Made by a program: the position numbers and the translations under genes
Shown: piece by piece, positions 7,203 to 15,568 of the stretch
Numbering within the stretch: position 1 is the first letter of the stretch
Layout: each line of letters opens with the position of its first letter
Notes under the pieces: generated by a model
What the model was told of the DNA's origin: nothing
Seen by the model: the letters and a program-made list of their open reading frames with translations, nothing else
Database searches by the model: none
NCBI GenBank assembly: GCA_964493075.1
Contig: CAZBNU010000083.1
Location: 1 to 15,568, forward strand
Reading direction: 5' to 3'
From: SLFT01 sp964493075
GTDB taxonomy: Bacteria; Hydrogenedentota; Hydrogenedentia; Hydrogenedentales; CAITNO01
DNA length: 15,568 nt

Positions 7203-7254
7203 GGGCGCAATGGTGCGTTCCGGAATCAGTGTAGTCATTGGCGAAAGCCAATGA
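7203..7254 (+). promoter_or_regulatory. Structured 5' leader of groES (two hairpins)
   Basis: Two hairpins lie between CIRCE and the groES ribosome site. The first pairs GGGCGCA (7203-7209) with TGCGTTC (7214-7220), including two G-U pairs, around loop ATGG. The second is a perfect 8-bp stem, TCATTGGC (7235-7242) with GCCAATGA (7247-7254), capped by a GAAA tetraloop of the stable GNRA class. The second ends 16 bases before AGGAG (7271-7275). I see no pairing that hides the ribosome site itself, so a thermosensor is not shown; a role in mRNA stability is equally possible. Confidence 0.5.
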
Positions 7255-7283
7255 ACAGGGTGTCAACAGAAGGAGTATACGCC

Positions 7284-9243
<1,960 letters not shown>

Positions 9244-9267
9244 GCCCTTTACCGAAGACAAAATACA

Positions 9268-9300
9268 AGCCGTGCGATCTTACTGGTCGTACGGCTTTTT
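9268..9300 (+). terminator. Terminator of groES-groEL
   Basis: AGCCGTGCGA (9268-9277) pairs with TCGTACGGCT (9287-9296), ten pairs with one G-U, around a nine-base loop, followed by TTTTT. A classical intrinsic terminator 25 bp after groEL. Confidence 0.93.
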
Positions 9301-9349
9301 CGCTTTCTCGAAAACCCCCATTATTTCCCTGATCATTTTCCAAGAAGCA

Positions 9350-9358
9350 TGGTATAAT
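9350..9358 (+). promoter_or_regulatory. Extended -10 promoter of the candidate small RNA
   Basis: TGGTATAAT is a perfect extended -10 element (TG, one base, TATAAT). No good -35 box lies 16-18 bp upstream (best TGATCA at 9330-9335), which is common when the extended -10 is present. Transcription would begin at about 9363-9366, between the groEL terminator and the next gene. Confidence 0.7.
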
Positions 9359-9364
9359 TGGGAT

Positions 9365-9542
9365 GTACAGGGCAACCGAAAGGCGCCCTGTGATGCCATA
9401 GTAGAATGACCCGCGAATGTCCGCTAACGGACAATGGCTTCGCAGCCTATACAAACAGCGCGATATGTGTATTCTACATGGCATGTCAGACTTTGAGCCG
9501 CACACGGGTGAGCAAGATTGTTTTCCCGTGTGCGGCTTTTTT
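9365..9542 (+). ncRNA. Candidate structured small RNA, about 180 nt, class unknown
   Basis: No coding region of credible quality fits here, yet the segment has a promoter, several strong pairings and a terminator. Hairpin 1 pairs ACAGGGC (9367-9373) with GCCCTGT (9385-9391); inside it CC and GG close a GAAA tetraloop. A long stem pairs ATGCCAT plus GTAGAAT (9393-9399 and 9401-9407, A9400 bulged) with ATTCTAC plus ATGGCAT (9471-9484), 14 pairs across 63 bases. Within it lie TGTCCG/CGGACA (9418-9423 and 9428-9433, loop CTAA), flanked by GCGAA/TTCGC (9413-9417 and 9439-9443). Alternative small hairpins are GGCT/AGCC (9436-9447) and TATACA/TGTGTA (9448-9471). The 3' end is a 13-bp terminator. I compared it by eye with 6S RNA, tmRNA, SRP RNA, RNase P RNA and common riboswitch cores and saw no match. 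It could instead be a leader of the gene at 9618, but that gene seems to have its own promoter. Confidence 0.6.
9496..9542 (+). terminator. Terminator of the candidate small RNA
   Basis: AGCCGCACACGGG (9496-9508) pairs perfectly with CCCGTGTGCGGCT (9525-9537), 13 pairs, with a 16-base loop and six T (9537-9542). One of the strongest intrinsic terminators in the window, although no protein gene ends before it. Confidence 0.92.
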
Positions 9543-9548
9543 GTGCTG

Positions 9549-9576
9549 TTGCTTTTCCCGCCGCTTATGCTATCCT
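9549..9576 (+). promoter_or_regulatory. Possible promoter of the phosphodiesterase-fold gene
   Basis: TTGCTT (9549-9554), 16 bp, then TGC-TATCCT with the -10 at 9571-9576 (extended -10 form). Both boxes are moderate matches. It lies after the terminator at 9496-9542 and 42 bp before the start codon at 9618. Confidence 0.4.
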
Positions 9577-9617
9577 ATCTTGCGTGAAAAAAAGAAACCC
9601 AAGAAAGGATACTTCCC

Positions 9618-10466
9618 ATGAAACAGTTTGTTTGTGTTCTTTGTGTACTGATGATTTGTAGCGCTGCATCTGCCGAATTGACTTTGGAGATAATGTCGTT
9701 TAATATCCGCTACGGAACGGCAATGGACGGTGATAATTCCTGGCGGAATCGGAAAGATATTGTGGTGGATACTATTCGCAAGTACTCCCCGGATTTGTGC
9801 GGCTTACAGGAGTGCCTGGTGTTTCAGGCGGAGTATATTGCGGAACAACTGCCGGAATATCGATGGCTGGGCATCGACCGAGATGTGTCCGGTCGAGGTG
9901 AGATGACAGCGGTATTGTATAAGTACAAAGAAATTTTCCCTGTGGAAAGCGGCCATTTCTGGTTGTCTGAAACACCTGATGTTCCGGCCTCGGTTTCCTG
10001 GGATTCGAGTATGACCCGCATGACGACCTGGTTGCACTGCTATCATCCCGAAACGAAGACCTTCTTTTATTTCTACAATACCCATTTGGACCATCGAGGC
10101 AAAGAAGCGCGGAAGCAGGGGATCGCTGTGATTGCGGAGCATGTTGCGCAGTTGTCTGAAGGTGTCCCGGTTATTCTAACAGGCGATTTCAATGCCGCAG
10201 CTGAAAACAGCCCGCCTTACGAAGTCGCCATGGAAAGCGGGTTCACCGATTCTTGGGTTTCCGCTCCAGAAAAGACAGGACCACCCATTACCTGGTCTGG
10301 TTTTGAAGCGCCCAAAGAGGATGCTGACAGGCGCATTGACTGGATACTGTATCGTGGCCCTGTGACTGCGTTGCGATGTGAAACCGTCACGCATAACAAG
10401 GAGGGGTGCTATCCTTCCGATCATTATCCTGTGGCGGCTACCTTGCAAGTTACGGCAAAAAAGTGA
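9618..10466 (+). CDS. Secreted endonuclease/exonuclease/phosphatase-family hydrolase
   Basis: A 282-residue enzyme of the metal-dependent EEP fold (Exo III, DNase I, sphingomyelinase and inositol-phosphatase relatives), which cleaves phosphodiester or phosphate bonds. The N-terminus is a clear signal peptide (MKQFVCVLCVLMICSAASA), so it acts outside the cytoplasm. All key motifs are present: SFNIRYG with the metal-near Asn (about 27-33), GLQEC with the metal Glu (about 62-66), YNTHLDHRG (about 154-162), LTGDFNAA (about 188-195), RIDWIL (about 238-243) and YPSDHYPVAA with the catalytic Asp-His (about 266-275). The start ATG at 9618 follows AAGGA with good spacing. The substrate cannot be read from the sequence; secreted members in similar bacteria may act on nucleic acids, phospholipids or sugar phosphates. 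It seems to be a single-gene unit. Confidence 0.9.
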   Translation: MKQFVCVLCVLMICSAASAELTLEIMSFNIRYGTAMDGDNSWRNRKDIVVDTIRKYSPDLCGLQECLVFQAEYIAEQLPEYRWLGIDRDVSGRGEMTAVLYKYKEIFPVESGHFWLSETPDVPASVSWDSSMTRMTTWLHCYHPETKTFFYFYNTHLDHRGKEARKQGIAVIAEHVAQLSEGVPVILTGDFNAAAENSPPYEVAMESGFTDSWVSAPEKTGPPITWSGFEAPKEDADRRIDWILYRGPVTALRCETVTHNKEGCYPSDHYPVAATLQVTAKK

Positions 10467-10473
10467 CTTTTTT
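10457..10473 (+). terminator. Weak A/T hairpin across the stop codon
   Basis: AAAAAAG (10457-10463) pairs with CTTTTTT (10467-10473) around TGA, which is the stop codon of the preceding gene. Mostly A-T pairs and a three-base loop, so it is a weak terminator at best. No other candidate lies before the next promoter. Confidence 0.35.
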
Positions 10474-10548
10474 ATCGTATTTTTCAGCATGTCAGCGCCC
10501 GATCAACGATCGGCATCAAGACTTTTATTTTCGGAAAAGGATAAACTG

Positions 10549-10577
10549 TTGACAATGCCGTTCGTTTCTGGTAGACT
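10549..10577 (+). promoter_or_regulatory. Promoter of the TIGR04073-like gene
   Basis: TTGACA (10549-10554), a perfect -35, then 17 bp, then TAGACT (10572-10577), a 4-of-6 match to the -10. Transcription would start near 10584, giving a leader of about 43 nt. Confidence 0.65.
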
Positions 10578-10584
10578 TTACCAG
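10568..10584. promoter_or_regulatory. Operator-like inverted repeat over the -10 box
   Basis: CTGGTA (10568-10573), five bases, TACCAG (10579-10584). A perfect 6-bp inverted repeat centred on the -10 and reaching the likely transcription start, a place where a dimeric repressor would block initiation. The CTGGT half-site recalls GntR/FadR-type operators, but that is only a resemblance. Confidence 0.45.
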
Positions 10585-10626
10585 TAGTTTTGTGCAAAAC
10601 CAACTATTTTACCGGAGGGTAATCAC

Positions 10627-10998
10627 GTGATGAAGAATAGAATTTTTGTTGCTGCTGTGGCGCTGTTAGTGGTTGGCGCGTTTATAATGCCGGTGCAGGC
10701 GCAGTTGTACAATCCAGATGTAGACCTGCCCCAGCCTACAGGCATGGAAAAATCATTGACCAAGATGGGGCGCGGGCTGTCGAACATCATGTTCGGCTGG
10801 GCGGAAATCCCCATGACGTTTGACAAGAACCTCAAGAAGGGCAAACCCCTTGGGTATCTCATGGGCGTTGCTCCCGTACTCGGCACAGCACGCGCGGTCA
10901 TGCGCACAGGTACTGGCGTATTCGAGACAGTGACTTTCCCCTTCAGCGACAAGGATGTTAACTACGATGCCGTGCTCGAACCGGAGTTCTTGTTTTAA
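10627..10998 (+). CDS. Small secreted protein, TIGR04073 (exosortase-associated) family-like
   Basis: A 123-residue exported protein of unknown function. Signal peptide MMKNRIFVAAVALLVVGAFI, cleavage near VQAQ. The mature part has KMGRGLSNIMFGWAEIPMTF (about 46-65), a glycine-rich GKPLGYLMGVAPVLGTARAV (about 72-91) and GVFETVTFPFSD (about 97-108), a pattern I recognise from the TIGR04073 family found mostly in bacteria with exosortase/PEP-CTERM sorting. No exosortase or PEP-CTERM protein is in this window. GTG at 10627 sits eight bases after GGAGG (10614-10618) and ATG at 10630 eleven bases after; GTG is kept for its spacing, but the difference is one residue. It has its own promoter, an operator-like repeat and a good terminator, so it is a regulated single-gene unit. 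Confidence 0.78.
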   Translation: MMKNRIFVAAVALLVVGAFIMPVQAQLYNPDVDLPQPTGMEKSLTKMGRGLSNIMFGWAEIPMTFDKNLKKGKPLGYLMGVAPVLGTARAVMRTGTGVFETVTFPFSDKDVNYDAVLEPEFLF

Positions 10999-11035
10999 TC
11001 TTCAGTACGTTTGAAAAATAATTATGGCGACTGTG

Positions 11036-11069
11036 CAGGACATCTTTAACGGGATGTCCTGTTTTGTTT
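11036..11069 (+). terminator. Terminator of the TIGR04073-like gene
   Basis: CAGGACATC (11036-11044) pairs perfectly with GATGTCCTG (11053-11061), nine pairs, eight-base loop, then TTTTGTTT. It stands 37 bp after the stop codon and separates this gene from the SNF2 gene. Confidence 0.92.
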
Positions 11070-11097
11070 CCAGACGCGTAATTCTTATCGTTGATTC

Positions 11098-11125
11098 TTG
11101 AAAGTTCAAATTTTATTGGTAGACA
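11098..11125 (+). promoter_or_regulatory. Possible promoter of the SNF2 gene
   Basis: TTGAAA (11098-11103), 16 bp, TAGACA (11120-11125). Weak but the best match in the 126 bp between the terminator and the start codon. TTGAA and TTCAA (11098-11109, two-base spacer) also form an inverted repeat over the -35. Confidence 0.3.
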
Positions 11126-11191
11126 TATACAGTTGAATTGCAGCATGGAATATGCTTTGCTCAGGGGGCATTTCAAAGAGGAAGAAGATAA

Positions 11192-14100
11192 ATGGCATTT
11201 AATTTGGAGAAGTGCCGTCAACTGACGGAAGAATACGACAAGTTGTCGCCGGACGCCCAGAGCATTCTGGAACTGTTGTCCGTAGTATATTCGCCAGTTT
11301 CCTACAACAATTTATTGATCATTGCTAACAAGTGCGGTAGTGTGCGGGGTTCAGGGACAGCCTTTAGTCGTAATGATGTGCGTGATTTAGGCAATCTGTT
11401 AATACAAAAGGAACTGGCGGCGTATGTAAGCGGCCGGGGAATCATCTGTCAGCGTACTATAATCGAGGTCGTTGCCCGAAAGGTTGCGCTTCGTGGTGAG
11501 TTTTATCCTTTTGCGGAATCAGTTCTTGAGGTGCTCCGGGACCCCGATTATCGCTGGCGGTATGATTACGCCCCTTATGAAGTAATGTTACGGCGCATGC
11601 GAATGGCTTTTTACCGTCACGATATTGCCCTTTATGGTGATTTATATAGACTTTGCTGGAGATACTATCCCGGGAATATGTCTGATATGGCGCCTGAAAT
11701 ACTTCTTGCCGCCCAGCCATTTGATGGCGATTTCATGGCGTCACTGCCCCAGGAACTTGCGGCGGAAGTATTGGAAGAATTGAACGCTACGCAATTTGAA
11801 TCATTTGTCCCGATTCCGGGTCTTTTTGAATATCTGGAACAAGTTTGCAGCAAAGATACAACAGCACGAAATGCAGCGATTTATCCTGTATATCTTCGAA
11901 TTCTTGCTTTGCAGAAGATATTCAGGGGAGAGATTAGTGATGCGCAGGCATTGGCGCTTAGAAGTACCGATCGTTTTAATTGTATGCTGATACTGGGAAT
12001 ATGTGGACTGATATTGGGTGATGGCTATATCGCAGTGGAGTATTTCGAGGATGCCCTCAACGAATATAAAAAAATCACCCGCAGGCGGAAACCCTGTTTT
12101 GAGAGTATGGAAAGCCTATTTTTTGTTTTAGCGCTTGTAAAGGTGAATACACCGGAGAGTTTGCGTCGTGCGTCCGACTATCTGAAATTACTGGAGAAAG
12201 GCAGGGACCCCTACTACGATGATGTTGTGGTGCAGTTTCGTGGGCTTGTTAACGCACAACAGGGAGTGCTTAACAAAAAGCGTTCGTTTCTATTTCAATC
12301 AAAAGCAGAAGGGCTGTCCTTTTTGCTGGGCGCTATCGCCGATTATCTGGTTGATTCTGAGTTGCTCAGCGGATATAAGGATATGCTTGGACGTTATTCA
12401 AATAAGGCGGCGGCATGTGGGTTTGATTGGATAGCCGGAGAAATGGCCGAACTGATATGGCGTTATAGAAACAAACAGAACAAGGACGCGAAATATCGTG
12501 ACAGGGCGGCGGCCATGCGGGAGAAAAGCGGTGCGGTAAGCCTGCTGGATTTGGTCGTTCGTGAGGAACCGTGGGAACTTACTCTTAAAGCGTTGGCTAT
12601 GATTCAAAAGGATAAGAAGGGGGCAACAACAGGGGAGGATTCACGTCTGGTCTGGCGGTTGAAAATGAGTCGCAATGATTGGTCTATGCACCCCTATATA
12701 CAAAAGAGGAGCGCCAAGGGAAACTGGAGCAAGGGAAGGGCCATAACTTTGAAGCGGTTGCAAGAAGAGCGGGTATCTCTGCCCTTTTTGACGCCTCAAG
12801 ACATAGAGATATGCTCACATATTAAGTTCGAAAAAGGCTACGGTTCCTACTATTCATATAGCAAAGATTTTTACTTTTTCGATGTAGGGGCTTTCCCGGG
12901 CTTGATAGGGCATCCGTTGGTGTTTTGGGACGACGCGACAGCCGCACAGGTGGATATAGCAAGAGGGGACGTTGCGTTGCAGGTGTCAAAGAAAAAGGGC
13001 GCAATTTCAGTCGCCTTGGACCCGCCATTTTCGGACGAAGACGCTGTAGTGGTAGTAAAGGAAAGTTACGCACGGGTGGTGGTTTATGAGATTACGGAGC
13101 AACAGCGACATTTGGCTAAGATAATCCGTGGAGGCTTGCAAGTGCCGGCGGATGCGGAGAACCGTGTTGCAGAAGTGCTTGGTAATGTTGCTTCCTGTAT
13201 TACGGTGCAGTCTGACATCAGCAATATAGCGGTGCAATTGCCTGAAGTTTCGGCGGATGCCCAACCTGAAGTACTGCTGCTGCCTTATGAAGAAGGGTTG
13301 CGCGCCCAGTTAATGGTGCGCCCACTGGCAAAAGGTTCTTACTATTTGCCGGGAGAAGGCGGGGAAGTGGTGTTGGCGGAGATGGAGGGGGAGCGCGTCC
13401 AGGCGCGTCGCAATTTTAAGGAGGAGCGTAATCGGGCGAGTGCCGTGGTGGAGGGTTGTCCCACCCTTAGCCGGGTGAAGCCTGAGGGGGATGAATGGCT
13501 GATTCCTGAACCTGACGGGGCGCTTGAACTACTGTTGGAACTGCAGGCATTGGGCGAACAGGTGCGTGTATCCTGGCCCAAAGGAGAGCGGATGCGGGTA
13601 ACCCGCAATGTGTCCGCAGAAGATTTTCACATGCGTATTACCAGCGGCATGGACTGGTTCAGCATGAAAGGGGAATTGCATCTGGATGAGTCCCTTGTCT
13701 TTGATATGCGACAACTGCTGGAATTTATCGCTTTGTCTTCAAGCCGTTTTGTGCCCCTGGGTGACGGTCAGTTTCTTGCGCTCACCAGGACCTTCCGCAA
13801 GCGTCTCGACGACTTGCGCCTTTGCGCTGAGGAGCGTGGCGACAGTCTTCGCTTTCATTCTTTGGCTACTGCGGCACTCGAAGAATTTGCAGAGGAAGCC
13901 GGAAAGGCAAAGACAGACAAAAAATGGAAAGAACACCTTAACCATTTGCGCGATGTGCAGGCCTATGTGCCGGTGCTGCCCGACACCCTCCGAGTGGAAC
14001 TGCGCGACTATCAGAAGGAGGGGTTTCAATGGCTTGCTCGACTGGCCCATTGGGGCGTTGGCGCTTGTCTTGCCGATGATATGGGACTGGGAAAAACTGT

Positions 14101-15376
14101 AGAGGCACTGGCGTTACTTGTGTCTCGGGCAACAGAAGGTCCATCGTTGGTGGTGGCGCCCACCTCTGTGTGTGCAAACTGGATTGACGAGACGCGGCGG
14201 TTTGCGCCCACCTTGAAGGTACATCTTTTTGGCGACGGCGACCGAAAGGCGATGCTTGGAACTTTGGCGTCCTTTGACCTCGTTGTCTGCAGTTATGGGC
14301 TCATGCAGCAGGAAGAGGAACTGATTACGGCTGTTTCCTGGAATGTTATTGTTCTTGATGAAGCCCAGGCAATCAAGAATCGAACCACGAAACGCTCAAA
14401 AGTGGCTATGAAACTTGAGGGTAAGTTCAAATTGGCGACAACCGGTACGCCCATAGAAAACCATCTTGGCGAACTGTGGAACCTGTTTCGGTTCATCAAT
14501 CCCGGTTTGTTGGGTTCTTTTGAACGCTTTAACAATCGTTTTGCGGTACCCATTGAACGCGACCAGGACCGTGAAACACGTAACCGGCTCAAGCGTCTCA
14601 TTCAGCCCTTTGTACTGCGCCGCGTCAAAGAGCAGGTGCTTGAGGAACTGCCGTCACGCACGGAGATTACGTTGCGCGTAGAACTCAGCAAGGAAGAGGC
14701 GTCCTTCTATGAAGCGCTTCGTCAGCAAGCAGTGGCAACCCTTGAAGGGGATGCTGAATCCCCCGGCCAGAAGCATCTGCGCATTCTTGCACAAATCATG
14801 AAGTTGCGTCGCGCCTGTTGCAACACTGCGCTGGTTTCTCCGGATATTCCCATGCCAAGCGCGAAACTTGAAGTATTCGGCGCTATTGTCGAGGAACTTC
14901 TTGAAAACCGGCATAAAGCCTTAGTGTTTAGCCAGTTTGTGGACCATCTCTCCCTTATACGTGAATATCTGGACAAGAAGAAGATTACCTATCAGTACCT
15001 GGACGGCGCTACGCCCGCCAAACAACGTAAACAGCGAGTGAACGCTTTTCAATCCGGCGAAGGCGACTTGTTCCTGATTAGTCTCAAGGCTGGCGGACTT
15101 GGTCTTAACCTTACCGCCGCAGACTATGTGATTCACATGGATCCCTGGTGGAACCCCGCCGTCGAAGATCAGGCATCCGACCGTAGCCATCGCATTGGAC
15201 AGGAGCGCCCCGTGACCATTTACCGGCTTGTGGCACAAGACACTATTGAGGAAAAGATTGTAAGTCTGCACCAGAAGAAACGCGGCCTCGCCGACAGTCT
15301 GCTTGAAGGCAGCGATATGACCGGCAAAATGAATGCCGAAGAACTTTTGATGCTATTGCGGGAATCATCCGCATGA
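11192..15376 (+). CDS. SNF2-family DNA-dependent ATPase (helicase superfamily 2), large bacterial type
   Basis: A 1394-residue cytoplasmic protein with a complete C-terminal SNF2 motor. Start: LRDYQKEGFQWL (937 on). Walker A: DDMGLGKT (962-969). Walker B: DEAQ (1056-1059). Motif III: TTGTPIENHLGELW (1083 on). The helicase C-lobe has KALVFSQFVDHL, LISLKAGGLGLNLTAAD and motif VI QASDRSHRIGQ (1327-1337) with both arginines. All catalytic residues are present. SNF2 motors move along double-stranded DNA and remodel bound proteins. The region before it shows DWSMHPYIQKRSAKGNWSKG (496 on) and DWFSMKGELHLDES (821 on), patterns seen in SNF2-associated N-terminal regions of bacterial members. Residues 1 to about 460 are helical, start like a winged helix (LSPDAQSILELLSVV) and then look TPR-like; this is inference. 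No zinc-binding SWIM motif seen. ATG at 11192 follows GAGGA. No methylase, nuclease or phage gene nearby. Confidence 0.94.
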   Translation: MAFNLEKCRQLTEEYDKLSPDAQSILELLSVVYSPVSYNNLLIIANKCGSVRGSGTAFSRNDVRDLGNLLIQKELAAYVSGRGIICQRTIIEVVARKVALRGEFYPFAESVLEVLRDPDYRWRYDYAPYEVMLRRMRMAFYRHDIALYGDLYRLCWRYYPGNMSDMAPEILLAAQPFDGDFMASLPQELAAEVLEELNATQFESFVPIPGLFEYLEQVCSKDTTARNAAIYPVYLRILALQKIFRGEISDAQALALRSTDRFNCMLILGICGLILGDGYIAVEYFEDALNEYKKITRRRKPCFESMESLFFVLALVKVNTPESLRRASDYLKLLEKGRDPYYDDVVVQFRGLVNAQQGVLNKKRSFLFQSKAEGLSFLLGAIADYLVDSELLSGYKDMLGRYSNKAAACGFDWIAGEMAELIWRYRNKQNKDAKYRDRAAAMREKSGAVSLLDLVVREEPWELTLKALAMIQKDKKGATTGEDSRLVWRLKMSRNDWSMHPYIQKRSAKGNWSKGRAITLKRLQEERVSLPFLTPQDIEICSHIKFEKGYGSYYSYSKDFYFFDVGAFPGLIGHPLVFWDDATAAQVDIARGDVALQVSKKKGAISVALDPPFSDEDAVVVVKESYARVVVYEITEQQRHLAKIIRGGLQVPADAENRVAEVLGNVASCITVQSDISNIAVQLPEVSADAQPEVLLLPYEEGLRAQLMVRPLAKGSYYLPGEGGEVVLAEMEGERVQARRNFKEERNRASAVVEGCPTLSRVKPEGDEWLIPEPDGALELLLELQALGEQVRVSWPKGERMRVTRNVSAEDFHMRITSGMDWFSMKGELHLDESLVFDMRQLLEFIALSSSRFVPLGDGQFLALTRTFRKRLDDLRLCAEERGDSLRFHSLATAALEEFAEEAGKAKTDKKWKEHLNHLRDVQAYVPVLPDTLRVELRDYQKEGFQWLARLAHWGVGACLADDMGLGKTVEALALLVSRATEGPSLVVAPTSVCANWIDETRRFAPTLKVHLFGDGDRKAMLGTLASFDLVVCSYGLMQQEEELITAVSWNVIVLDEAQAIKNRTTKRSKVAMKLEGKFKLATTGTPIENHLGELWNLFRFINPGLLGSFERFNNRFAVPIERDQDRETRNRLKRLIQPFVLRRVKEQVLEELPSRTEITLRVELSKEEASFYEALRQQAVATLEGDAESPGQKHLRILAQIMKLRRACCNTALVSPDIPMPSAKLEVFGAIVEELLENRHKALVFSQFVDHLSLIREYLDKKKITYQYLDGATPAKQRKQRVNAFQSGEGDLFLISLKAGGLGLNLTAADYVIHMDPWWNPAVEDQASDRSHRIGQERPVTIYRLVAQDTIEEKIVSLHQKKRGLADSLLEGSDMTGKMNAEELLMLLRESSA

Positions 15377-15523
15377 TAACAATAGGGAAAAGTAGCAGGC
15401 GTTAACTTTCTTCATGTCACATTTTGTCTGAAGGATATTAGGCGTAACAGTGTGACGAAATTACCCCATGCAAAGTAGACGCGCAAAAAGAGGTTCCAGC
15501 CAATGTTTTCAGGGGTAAAAGGA

Positions 15524-15568
<45 letters not shown>

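Noticed and set aside
9365..9542. 6S RNA, tmRNA, SRP RNA, RNase P RNA or a common riboswitch
   Set aside because: I did not find the conserved cores I know for these: no tmRNA tag frame or tRNA-like ends, no SRP GGAA/AGCAGCC apical loop, no RNase P core, no pairing of the two transcript ends as in 6S, and no cobalamin, TPP, FMN or c-di-GMP signature.
9406..9621. Small protein of 71 residues within the candidate RNA region
   Set aside because: No ribosome site, Cys-rich random composition, and it runs through the terminator stem.
15416..15456. Inverted repeat GTCACA ... TGTGAC after the SNF2 gene
   Set aside because: Only six pairs with a 29-base spacer, and no T-run; easily due to chance and not a credible terminator.

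Overview
The window looks like chromosomal sequence from a diderm (Gram-negative-type) bacterium. Evidence for an outer membrane is a beta-barrel protein ending in F, a LolA-like periplasmic protein and an RND transporter. Heat-shock control is of the HrcA/CIRCE type. A small secreted protein resembles the TIGR04073 exosortase-associated family, and the first gene carries a diverged pseudopilin-like segment. Both occur together in PVC-like, Lentisphaerae and Hydrogenedentes-like lineages, so I lean weakly to that kind of organism. No rRNA is present to settle it. A run of 15 N inside bioY shows this is assembled draft sequence.

Layout. Bases 1-955 (+) hold a membrane protein whose true start may lie before the window. 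Bases 1049-1596 (+) hold bioY, the biotin transporter S component, interrupted by the N run. It meets a three-gene operon head-on. That operon is read on the minus strand from 6907 down to 1601: a 12+ helix RND/MMPL exporter, a LolA-like lipoprotein-sorting protein, and an outer-membrane beta-barrel. The three products cover inner membrane, periplasm and outer membrane, so they probably form one export route for a lipid or other hydrophobic substrate. Bases 6908-7283 are a divergent control region with a sigma70-like promoter, a CIRCE operator and a structured leader for groES-groEL (7284-9243, +), which ends at a strong terminator.

Bases 9301-9617 contain no protein gene. They hold an extended -10 promoter, about 180 nt with well-paired arms, and a 13-bp-stem terminator: a candidate free-standing small RNA that I cannot assign to a known class. 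Then follow a secreted endonuclease/exonuclease/phosphatase-fold enzyme (9618-10466), the TIGR04073-like secreted protein (10627-10998) with its own promoter, operator-like repeat and terminator, and a 1394-residue SNF2-family ATPase (11192-15376). The last 45 bases are the 3' part of tRNA-Ala(CGC) on the minus strand, cut by the window end.

Most genes are housekeeping or envelope functions. The least explained items are the candidate RNA, the Cys-rich C-terminus of the RND protein, the amino-acid repeat array in the barrel protein, and the long N-terminal half of the SNF2 protein.
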